Shown in pieces: positions 13,167-18,929 of a stretch of 18,929 nt of DNA; within the stretch, counting starts at the first letter, position 1; the number at the start of each line of letters is the position of its first letter. Below the pieces are notes generated by a model. It was given only the letters and a program-made list of their open reading frames with translations, was not told where the DNA came from and did no database searches. The DNA is from Ectopseudomonas composti. Its GTDB lineage: Bacteria; Pseudomonadota; Gammaproteobacteria; Pseudomonadales; Pseudomonadaceae. The DNA lies in assembly GCA_946886245.1 (NCBI GenBank), contig CAMPIF010000023.1, positions 1-18,929 on the forward strand, in the 5' to 3' direction. The translations under genes and the position numbers were made by a program.

Positions 13167-14141
13167 ATGAACCTCAAACGCAAGTTGCTTCTCGCCACAC
13201 TTCCGCTAGCGCTCGGCCTGTCCTCCTTCGTACAGGCCGAGACGACCCTGAAGATTGCCGAAATCCACCCTGCTGGCTACCCGACCGTAGTCGCCATGGA
13301 AAACCTCGGCAAGAAGCTGGAAGCTGCCACCAACGGCGAGATCAAATCCCGCATGTTCGCCGGCGGCGTTCTCGGCTCCGAGAAGGAAGTCATCGAGCAG
13401 ACCCAGATCGGCGCCGTCCAGCTGACCCGCGTCAGCCTCGGTTCGGTCGGTTCGGTAGTTCCGGCCACCAACGTCTTCAACATGCCGTTCGTGTTCCGCG
13501 ACGTCGACCACATGCGCAAGATCATCGACGGTGAGATCGGCCAGGAAATCCTCGACGCCATCACCAACTCCGACTTCAACATGGTCGGTCTGGCCTGGAT
13601 GGACGGCGGCAGCCGCAGCCTCTACACCAAGAAGCCGATACGCAGCATCGAAGACCTGAAAGGTATGAAGATCCGCGTAATGGGCAACCCGCTGTTCATC
13701 GACACCCTCAACGCCATGGGTGCCAACGGCATCGCCATGGACACCGGTGAAATCTTCAGCGCCCTGCAGAGCGGCGTGATCGACGGCGCCGAGAACAATC
13801 CGCCTACCCTGCTCGAGCACAACCATTTCCGCTCCGCCAAGTACTACACCCAGACCCACCATCTGATCCTGCCCGAGCCGCTGCTGATGTCCAAGACCAC
13901 CTGGAACAAGCTGACGCCGGAACAGCAGGAACTGGTCAAGAAACTGGCCAAGGAAGCGCAACTGGAAGAGCGCCAGCTGTGGGACGAGAAGAGCGCCAGC
14001 AGCGTAGAGAAACTCAAGGCTGAAGGCGTCGAATTCATCGAAGTCGATACCAAGCCCTTCTACGATGCGACCGCCCCGGTTCGTGAGAAGTACGGCGCGC
14101 AGTTCGTTGACCTGATTAAGCGTATCGAAGCCGTTCAGTAA
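13167..14141 (+). CDS. dctP: TRAP transporter solute-binding protein (DctP family)
   Basis: This is the periplasmic high-affinity binding protein of a TRAP transporter, here probably for hexuronates. The 324-residue protein has a Sec signal peptide (MNLKRKLLLATLPLALGLSSFVQA, cleavage after residue 24). Conserved family residues are Arg150 in GGSRSLYTKKPI, Arg170 in LKGMKIRVMGNP, which normally holds the substrate carboxylate, and Asn210 in GAENNPPTL. The ATG at 13167 has GGAG nearby. It lies downstream of udh and the lactonase, and a strong hairpin separates it from dctQ, suggesting higher expression of the binding protein than of the membrane subunits. Other carboxylate substrates cannot be excluded. 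Confidence 0.93.
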   Translation: MNLKRKLLLATLPLALGLSSFVQAETTLKIAEIHPAGYPTVVAMENLGKKLEAATNGEIKSRMFAGGVLGSEKEVIEQTQIGAVQLTRVSLGSVGSVVPATNVFNMPFVFRDVDHMRKIIDGEIGQEILDAITNSDFNMVGLAWMDGGSRSLYTKKPIRSIEDLKGMKIRVMGNPLFIDTLNAMGANGIAMDTGEIFSALQSGVIDGAENNPPTLLEHNHFRSAKYYTQTHHLILPEPLLMSKTTWNKLTPEQQELVKKLAKEAQLEERQLWDEKSASSVEKLKAEGVEFIEVDTKPFYDATAPVREKYGAQFVDLIKRIEAVQ

Positions 14142-14154
14142 TCCACGCGCAAGC

Positions 14155-14185
14155 GCGCGGCGCCGGCACCTCGCCTGCGCCGCGC
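14155..14185 (+). other. Intercistronic stem-loop between dctP and dctQ
   Basis: GCGCGGCGC (14155-14163) pairs perfectly with GCGCCGCGC (14177-14185), and an inner GGC/GCC (14165-14167 with 14173-14175) extends the stem past one C-T mismatch to an ACCTC loop. It begins 14 bp after the dctP stop and has no T-tract, so it should stabilise the upstream message or slow downstream transcription, not terminate it. Confidence 0.6.
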
Positions 14186-14200
14186 AACCGGTGAAGCCTC

Positions 14201-14728
14201 ATGAAAAACCTGGTTCTGGGCGTCAACGACGCCATCTACCGTGCCTGTATCGCAACCGCCGGCCTGGCGATCGTGATCATGGCTTTGATCATCCCTTGGG
14301 GCGTATTCAGCCGTTACGCGCTGGGTCAAGGACTGGGCTGGCCCGAGCCTATTTCAGTGCTATTGATGGTGCTGTTCACCTTCATCGGTGCCGCTGCTGG
14401 CTACCGTGCGGGGGCCCACATGGCTGTGACCTCACTGACCGATCGCCTGCCACAAGCACTGGTACCGCTGATCACATTGTTCGTGCGCCTGATCATGGGT
14501 GGCATCGCGCTGTTCATGCTGATATGGGGTTACAAACTCTGCGTAGCGACCTGGAACCAGTACCTCAGCACCCTGCCCTCGGTACGCGTCGGCATCAGCT
14601 ACATGCCAATCCCGGTGGGCGGTTGCATCACCCTGCTGTTCGTCATCGAACAACTGCTGTACGGCGATCAACACAAGCGCCGTGCCGTCGACTTCGAACA
14701 CACCGAAGATTCCAAGGAGGCCGCGTAA
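14201..14728 (+). CDS. dctQ: TRAP transporter small membrane subunit (DctQ family)
   Basis: This is the four-helix small integral-membrane subunit of the TRAP transporter, 175 residues. Hydrophobic segments are at about 20-36 (IATAGLAIVIMALIIPW), 49-66, 85-110 and 130-148, with the family signature WGVFSRYALGQGLGWPEPISVLLMV at about 35-58. ATG at 14201 follows GGTGAAG. The stop codon directly abuts the dctM ATG, with AAGGAGG for dctM inside the dctQ 3' end, so the two are coupled. Confidence 0.93.
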   Translation: MKNLVLGVNDAIYRACIATAGLAIVIMALIIPWGVFSRYALGQGLGWPEPISVLLMVLFTFIGAAAGYRAGAHMAVTSLTDRLPQALVPLITLFVRLIMGGIALFMLIWGYKLCVATWNQYLSTLPSVRVGISYMPIPVGGCITLLFVIEQLLYGDQHKRRAVDFEHTEDSKEAA

Positions 14729-16009
14729 ATGGATGCCGCCATTCTTTTGGGCAGTTTCATTGTCCTTATCCTGCTACGCGTCCCCGTTGCTTATTCGCTT
14801 GGCGTTTCCGCACTGATCGGCGCCTGGTGGATCGATATCCCCCTGCACGCCGTGATGATCCAGATCGCCGGTGGCGTGAACAAATTCTCCCTGCTGGCCA
14901 TTCCGTTCTTCGTCCTGGCCGGCGCAATCATGGCCGAAGGCGGCATGGCCCGGCGCCTGGTGGCGTTCGCCGGGGTGCTGGTCGGCTTCGTCCGCGGCGG
15001 CCTGTCGCTGGTCAACATCACCGCTTCGACCTTCTTCGGCGCCATCTCCGGCTCCTCCCTGGCCGATACCGCCTCGGTCGGTTCGGTGCTGATCCCGGAA
15101 ATGGAAAAGAAGGGCTATCCGCGCGAGTTTTCCACCGCCGTGACCGTTTCCGGCTCGGTGCAGGCACTGCTCACCCCGCCCAGCCACAACTCGGTGATCT
15201 ACTCGCTGGCCGCTGGCGGCACGGTGTCCATCGCGGCGCTGTTCGTCGCCGGCATCGGCCCGGGCCTGCTGCTCAGCTTCACCATGGCCGCGCTGTGCCT
15301 GTGGTTCGCCAAGAAGCGCAACTACCCCAAGGGCGAGGTGATTCCGCTGCGCCAGGCACTGAAGATCTGCGTGGAAGCGCTGTGGGGCCTGATGACCATG
15401 TTCATCATCCTCGGCGGCATCCTCAGTGGCGTGTTCACCGCCACCGAATCGGCGGCTGTTGCGGTGGTCTGGGCGTTCTTCGTGACCATGTTCATCTACC
15501 GCGACTACAAGTGGCGTGAACTGCCGAAGATGCTGCACCGCACCGTGCGCACGCTGTCGATCGTGATGATCCTCATCGCCTTCGCCGCCAGCTTCGGCTA
15601 CATCATGACCCTGATGCAGATTCCGTCGAAGATCACCACGGCGTTCCTGGCCTTCTCGGACAACCGCTACGTGATCCTGATGTGCGTCAACTTCATGCTG
15701 CTGGTGCTGGGCACGCTGATGGACATGGCGCCACTGATCCTGATCCTCACCCCGATCCTGCTGCCAGTGGTGACCTCATTCGGCGTCGACCCGGTGCACT
15801 TCGGCATGATCATGCTGGTCAACCTCGGCATTGGGCTGATCACGCCACCGGTAGGTGCGGTACTCTTCGTTGGCGCCGCCATCGGCAAGGTCACCATCGA
15901 AAACACCGTGAAGGCACTGCTGCCGTTCTACATCGCGCTGTTCGCCGTGCTGATGGCCGTTACCTACATCCCTGCCATTTCGCTGTGGCTGCCGAGCGTC
16001 GTGCTCTGA
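14729..16009 (+). CDS. dctM: TRAP transporter large membrane subunit (DctM family)
   Basis: This is the large permease subunit that couples sodium or proton flux to solute release from the binding protein. It is 426 residues and about 12 transmembrane segments, with the family signature GAISGSSLADTASVGSVLIPEMEKKGY at about 107-133, then LTPPSHNSVIYSLAAGGTVSIAALFVAGIGPGLLL, and the second repeat DMAPLILILTPILLPV...GLITPPVGAVLFVGA. ATG at 14729 has AAGGAGG eight bases upstream. It is the last gene before a strong intrinsic terminator. Confidence 0.96.
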   Translation: MDAAILLGSFIVLILLRVPVAYSLGVSALIGAWWIDIPLHAVMIQIAGGVNKFSLLAIPFFVLAGAIMAEGGMARRLVAFAGVLVGFVRGGLSLVNITASTFFGAISGSSLADTASVGSVLIPEMEKKGYPREFSTAVTVSGSVQALLTPPSHNSVIYSLAAGGTVSIAALFVAGIGPGLLLSFTMAALCLWFAKKRNYPKGEVIPLRQALKICVEALWGLMTMFIILGGILSGVFTATESAAVAVVWAFFVTMFIYRDYKWRELPKMLHRTVRTLSIVMILIAFAASFGYIMTLMQIPSKITTAFLAFSDNRYVILMCVNFMLLVLGTLMDMAPLILILTPILLPVVTSFGVDPVHFGMIMLVNLGIGLITPPVGAVLFVGAAIGKVTIENTVKALLPFYIALFAVLMAVTYIPAISLWLPSVVL

Positions 16010-16031
16010 CAGCAACCGGGCATTGAACGAC

Positions 16032-16060
16032 AACGCCGCCCAATCGGGCGGCGTTTTGCT
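16032..16060 (+). terminator. Intrinsic terminator of the uronate operon
   Basis: AACGCCGCCC (16032-16041) and GGGCGGCGTT (16046-16055) form a perfect 10-bp stem around AATC, followed by TTGCTTT. This is a classical rho-independent terminator 22 bp after dctM and ends the operon before the EamA gene. Confidence 0.9.
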
Positions 16061-16100
16061 TTAGGGCCTGATTTCAAGGCCATGACAACAGGATTTCGTC

Positions 16101-17006
16101 ATGCAAGGTTCCACCCCATTTGCGCGTCACATCGCCGTCCTGATCCTCGCCACACTGGCTTGCTCGTTCGCGGGCAACCACATCGCTGCGCGGATCGCCT
16201 TCGACCACGACACCGGGCTGCTGCTGGCCATGCTCGCGCGTGCCGGCGTGACCCTGGTCGCGCTGGCCGCTCTGGTACTGTGGCGACGTGAATCGCTGAA
16301 ACTGGGTCGCGCCACCTGGAGCTGGCAGATCTTGCTGGGCCTGCTGATCGCCATTCAAAGCTTCTGCATCTACTCGGCCGTGGCGCGCATTCCCGTGGCC
16401 CTGGCGCTGCTGGTGGTCAACCTCTCGCCAATCCTGCTGGCACTGCTCACCTGGGCGCTCGGCGGTGCAGCGCCAACCCGACAGGCGCTGGCCATCATGG
16501 GCGTGATCCTCTTCGGCCTGGTGTTGGTGCTCGACGTTCCTGGCCGCCTGGCCAGCAGCGATGCGCCGGACGGCGAGTGGATGGCAGGCATCCTGTTCAG
16601 CCTGACGGCTGCCGCCGTTTTCGCCGTGGCGTTGTGGATCACCGAAAATCGTCTGTCGAAAATCGCGGGCTCGGTACGCAGCATGCTGACCCTGGCCGTG
16701 GTGTTCAGCGCCTCGGCCCTGCTGGGCAGCAGCGGCCTTATTCCTGGCGGTTTGAGCCTGCCCAATGCCAGCACCGGCTGGATCGCACTGGCCTGCCTGG
16801 TCCTGCTCTATGGTGCCGCGTTTTCAACCCTGTTCATCTGCATGCCGCGTCTGAACATCGCGCGCAATGCACCGGTGATGAACATGGAGCCGGTGGCCGG
16901 CATGATCCTGGGCTGGCTGATTCTGGGGCAGGTACTGGGAGCCCTGCAGGTGATCGGCGGCTTGATCGTGGTCGGCGGTATCGTCGCCCTGGCCTATCGG
17001 CGCTAG
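16101..17006 (+). CDS. EamA/DMT-family inner-membrane transporter
   Basis: This 301-residue ten-helix permease belongs to the drug/metabolite transporter superfamily with two EamA domains (about 10-135 and 155-290). It starts with RHIAVLILATLACSFAGNHIAARIAF and has the repeat-typical IYSAVARIPVALALLVVNLSPILLALLTW at about 92-120, and in the second half IARNAPVMNMEPVAGMILGWLILGQVLG (about 252-279). The ATG is preceded by AGGA at about eight bases. It has its own short leader after the dctM terminator, so it is probably a separate transcription unit from the uronate genes unless it is read through. The substrate cannot be inferred; export of an amino acid or metabolite is typical for the family. 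Confidence 0.88.
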   Translation: MQGSTPFARHIAVLILATLACSFAGNHIAARIAFDHDTGLLLAMLARAGVTLVALAALVLWRRESLKLGRATWSWQILLGLLIAIQSFCIYSAVARIPVALALLVVNLSPILLALLTWALGGAAPTRQALAIMGVILFGLVLVLDVPGRLASSDAPDGEWMAGILFSLTAAAVFAVALWITENRLSKIAGSVRSMLTLAVVFSASALLGSSGLIPGGLSLPNASTGWIALACLVLLYGAAFSTLFICMPRLNIARNAPVMNMEPVAGMILGWLILGQVLGALQVIGGLIVVGGIVALAYRR

Positions 17007-17030
17007 AGCGCGCCATGCGCGCTGATTGTT
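17007..17030 (+). terminator. Putative terminator after the EamA gene
   Basis: AGCGCGC (17007-17013) and GCGCGCT (17017-17023) form a 7-bp stem around CAT immediately after the stop codon, followed by GATTGTTT. The stem is stable but short and the T-tract is interrupted, so this is moderately supported. Confidence 0.55.
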
Positions 17031-17042
17031 TCTCGCAGCCAA

Positions 17043-17075
17043 CAGACACTCGGCGGCCCAGGGCCGCCGAGTCTG
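17043..17075. terminator. Long GC-rich hairpin between the convergent EamA and gntR genes
   Basis: ACTCGGCGGCC (17048-17058) pairs perfectly with GGCCGCCGAGT (17062-17072) around CAG; with a small bulge the outer CAGAC/GTCTG (17043-17047 and 17071-17075) can also pair. Location and strength suit a bidirectional terminator for both converging genes, though T-runs are poor on both strands. Confidence 0.65.
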
Positions 17076-17086
17076 TGCAGGGCGTT

Positions 17087-17842
17087 TCAGCCGTGCAGCG
17101 CTTGCGCCTCGGCCGCTTCGTGCGCCTGACGCAGGCGCTCGCGGCTGTTGGTCAGGTGCAGGCGCATCGCAGCCCGCGCCGCCTCGGCATCCTGACGTGC
17201 GATGGCTTCGAAGATCTGCTCGTGCTCGCGCTCCAGACGCGCCATGTAGTGGGTCTGGTCGTCACGCGCCAGGCTGGCGGAATTGACCCGGGTACGCGGG
17301 ATGATGCTGGTACCCAGGTGACTGAGAATATCGGTGAAGTAGCGGTTGCCGGTAGCCTCGGCAATGCGCAGATGAAAATGGAAGTCCGAGGACACCGCAT
17401 CGCTGGCATGCATCGCGCTCTCGTTGATGGCATCCAGTGCCTCGCGAATGGCCTTCAGTTGTACGTCATTACGGCGCTGAGCCGCCATCCCGGCAGACTC
17501 CACCTCAAGACTGATACGCAGTTCGAGAATGGCCAGCACGTCGCGCAAGGTGACGATGGTCGCCGGATCGATGCGAAAACCACTGGCACTGGGCGTATCC
17601 AGCACGAAAGTGCCGATGCCGTGACGGGTCTCGACCAGCCCCGCTGCCTGCAAACGCGACAAGGCCTCGCGCACCACGGTACGGCTGACGCCCTGCTCTT
17701 CCATGATCGCCGACTCCGTCGGCAGCTTCTCACCGCGCTTTATCAACCCATCGCGAATGCGCTGCGACAGATCGGCTACCAGCTCCTGGGCCAGGCTGCG
17801 ATGCTTGCGACGAGCACGGGGTTGAGCGTTTTGCGTTTCCAT
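17087..17842 (-). CDS. FadR-type GntR-family regulator (FCD domain)
   Basis: This 251-residue regulator has an N-terminal winged helix-turn-helix (about 17-80: LAQELVADLSQRIRDG...KLPTESAIMEEQGVSRTVVREALSRLQAAGLVE) and a C-terminal FCD effector domain (about 100-235). Candidate metal ligands are Asp153, His157, His207 and His229, in DFHFHLRIAEATGN, REHEQIF and MRLHLTN. Such FCD proteins commonly control hexuronate and aldarate genes and bind short inverted repeats, fitting the operator in front of udh. ATG at 17842 is preferred over TTG 17884 because the latter adds a poorly conserved leader; the ribosome binding site is weak. It is divergent from the epimerase-like gene. The effector could be a hexuronate, a lactone or an aldarate. 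Confidence 0.92.
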   Translation of the reverse strand: METQNAQPRARRKHRSLAQELVADLSQRIRDGLIKRGEKLPTESAIMEEQGVSRTVVREALSRLQAAGLVETRHGIGTFVLDTPSASGFRIDPATIVTLRDVLAILELRISLEVESAGMAAQRRNDVQLKAIREALDAINESAMHASDAVSSDFHFHLRIAEATGNRYFTDILSHLGTSIIPRTRVNSASLARDDQTHYMARLEREHEQIFEAIARQDAEAARAAMRLHLTNSRERLRQAHEAAEAQALHG

Positions 17843-17893
17843 GGCGGACGAATTCTCGATGTAAGACGTGAGGCTTTGCAGCAATGATAGCCT

Positions 17894-17913
17894 AGCAGTT
17901 GTACGATGACACT
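17894..17913. promoter_or_regulatory. Possible third regulator site between gntR and the epimerase gene
   Basis: The stretch AGTTGTACGATGACACT (17897-17913) shares AGTTGTA with the site at 11015-11032 read on the minus strand (AGTTGTATGACAAC) and has a degenerate TGT/ACA symmetry. It lies where the divergent gntR/epimerase promoters should be. The match is partial, with an apparent 3-bp insertion, so this is tentative. Confidence 0.3.
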
Positions 17914-17949
17914 ATGAATTCCCGACAATTACAGCCCTTGGAGCGTCAA

Positions 17950-18825
17950 GTGCCAACGACTCTGCTGACCTTGAGCGATAGCCTGACCCAGTTGACCCTT
18001 GCCCCGGAACTGGGCGCAAGCCTGGTCAACTGGGTGCGCCTGAGCGATGGCCGGGCGCTGCTGCGCCACAGCGACGAACAGGCGCTGGCCGCCGCCAATC
18101 CCAGACGATTGGCCTGCTACCCCTTGCTGCCCTGGTCCAACCGTATTGGCGGCGGTGGTTTCACTACCCCTGACGGCTGGCAGGCGCTTGATGCCAATAC
18201 CGACCACGAACCTCTGCCGATACACGGCAGTGCCTGGCAACAACCCTGGCAGATAGTCAATGCGACGTCCGACAGCGCCGTCCTGGAACTGCGTAGCCAA
18301 ACACCTTTTCCCTATCGCGCCACGCTCCACGTACAACTCACTGACGGCCGCCTGCGCCTGACGTTACAAGCCACACATCTCGGCGAGCAGCCCACCTGGT
18401 ATGGACTCGGTCTGCATCCTTATCTGCCGCGCACTGCACACACGCGCGTGCAGGCGCAAGCAGGCGGCGTCTGGTTGTGCAGCGAGGACAAACTGTCCAG
18501 CCAGTGGGTCGAATTACCGCAGGCCTGGAACTTCAACGAACCCACCTTGTTGCCGCAGCAACTTGTCGATAATGCGTTCACCCAATGGCCGGGGCGCGCT
18601 CGCATCATTCAACCGGATGCAGGTTATCAACTCATCTGCGAGGCACAGGGCAGCGATATGTTTCTGTTGTTCTGCCCACAGGCGCAGAACTTCTTCTGCT
18701 TCGAGCCCGTCACCCACCCGGTCAACGCCCACCATCTGCCGGGGCAACCGGGGCTACGATTACTGGCCGCGGAGCAAAGTGTTCAGATGAGTTTCAGCCT
18801 GCACTACCAGACGCTGGCAGACTGA
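17950..18825 (+). CDS. Aldose 1-epimerase-like (galactose mutarotase fold) protein
   Basis: This protein of the GalM superfamily probably interconverts anomers of the imported hexuronate so that Udh receives the form it prefers; a mutarotase in hexuronate loci has been reported, to my recollection. The sequence has the family elements NRIGGGGF (64-71), IHGSAW (His92 in this numbering), the catalytic-type His156 in GLGLHPYL, and Glu252 in FFCFEP near the C-terminus. From the GTG at 17950, which has GGAG six bases upstream, it is 291 residues. An ATG at 17914 adds twelve residues but has no Shine-Dalgarno and would overlap the candidate operator; both starts are possible. It is divergent from gntR. 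Glucose-6-phosphate or aldose epimerase activity would be the alternative. Confidence 0.85.
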   Translation: MPTTLLTLSDSLTQLTLAPELGASLVNWVRLSDGRALLRHSDEQALAAANPRRLACYPLLPWSNRIGGGGFTTPDGWQALDANTDHEPLPIHGSAWQQPWQIVNATSDSAVLELRSQTPFPYRATLHVQLTDGRLRLTLQATHLGEQPTWYGLGLHPYLPRTAHTRVQAQAGGVWLCSEDKLSSQWVELPQAWNFNEPTLLPQQLVDNAFTQWPGRARIIQPDAGYQLICEAQGSDMFLLFCPQAQNFFCFEPVTHPVNAHHLPGQPGLRLLAAEQSVQMSFSLHYQTLAD

Positions 18826-18847
18826 TCACTGGACATTCAAAGGGCGT

Positions 18848-18916
18848 TGGCGATAATACTCGCCAGTTGCCCAATGCAACTTTTCTCGGAAAAAAGTTAC
18901 AAATAGATAAGTAACT
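18848..18916. other. Cluster of small inverted repeats in the right-edge leader
   Basis: Four overlapping inverted repeats follow the epimerase gene: TGGCGA/TCGCCA (18848-18865), AGTTGC/GCAACT (18865-18881, then TTTC), AACTTTT/AAAAGTT (18878-18898) and AGTTAC/GTAACT (18895-18916). The second could be a weak terminator for the epimerase gene; the others may be regulatory for the next gene. No convincing -35/-10 pair was found here. Confidence 0.4.
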
Positions 18917-18922
18917 GAAGAG

Positions 18923-18929
18923 AAAGGAG
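18923..18929 (+). promoter_or_regulatory. Shine-Dalgarno of a gene beginning beyond the right edge
   Basis: The window ends in AAAGGAG, a strong ribosome binding site with no start codon inside the window, so a gene should begin within about ten bases past the edge. From context an aldarate dehydratase, transporter or other uronate-pathway gene is plausible. Confidence 0.6.

Noticed and set aside
16577..17887. 436-codon plus-strand frame spanning EamA and gntR
   Set aside because: It crosses two well-supported genes and their terminator hairpins and has no domain of its own.
18840..18870. Sigma54 (-24/-12) promoter in the right-edge leader
   Set aside because: TGGCGATAATACTCGCC looks suggestive, but the required GG-N10-GC spacing is not met.

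Overview
The window reads as chromosomal DNA of a GC-rich gammaproteobacterium, most likely a Pseudomonas of the mendocina/stutzeri-like type. The clues are a uronate dehydrogenase very close to the characterised Pseudomonas enzyme, a di-heme oxidoreductase/imelysin/DUF1513 operon arranged like the one I recall from P. aeruginosa (PA4371-PA4373), a PA1994-like glycolipid-binding-fold protein, and an intergenic REP-like hairpin. There are no rRNA or tRNA genes, CRISPR arrays, insertion sequences or phage genes that I can see. All species statements rest on recognition by eye, not on a search.

Layout. (1) 1-2630: a 5'-truncated GT4 glycosyltransferase overlapping a PAP2 phosphatase, convergent with dinB (DNA polymerase IV), which has a perfect LexA box upstream. 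This block differs in codon flavour from the rest and its DinB looks more like Marinobacter-type proteins, so it may be acquired or rearranged DNA. (2) 2745-4139: DUF1244 and HopJ-family genes overlapping by 4 bp, then a PF06475-like gene. (3) 4150-5256: a REP-like hairpin, then azlD and azlC (branched-chain amino acid exporter) on the minus strand. (4) 5403-6182: an unusual cytoplasmic protein with two SH3-like repeats followed by a C39-like cysteine peptidase fold. (5) 6336-9926: a three-gene cell-envelope operon (di-heme lipoprotein, imelysin-like lipoprotein, Tat-exported DUF1513 beta-propeller), probably linked to iron. (6) 9932-10957: a LacI-family regulator on the minus strand with its own perfect palindrome next to its ribosome binding site. 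(7) 11238-16055: a hexuronate catabolic operon with a near-consensus sigma70 promoter, an operator-like inverted repeat at the transcription start, udh, a SMP-30-type lactonase, dctP, an intercistronic hairpin, dctQ, dctM and a strong terminator. (8) 16101-17006: a DMT/EamA transporter. (9) 17087-18825: a FadR/GntR-type regulator divergent from an aldose 1-epimerase-like gene. (10) The last 100 bp hold several small inverted repeats and end in a Shine-Dalgarno sequence for a gene outside the window.

How the uronate genes fit together. The TRAP transporter DctPQM would import D-galacturonate/D-glucuronate, the epimerase-like protein would interconvert anomers, Udh would oxidise the hexuronate to an aldarolactone, and the SMP-30 enzyme would open the lactone to galactarate/glucarate. 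The aldarate dehydratase and later steps are not here and may follow the Shine-Dalgarno at the right edge. The FCD-type GntR protein is the natural regulator. Two related operator-like sequences lie in the lacI-udh intergenic region, and a weaker one may lie between gntR and the epimerase gene.
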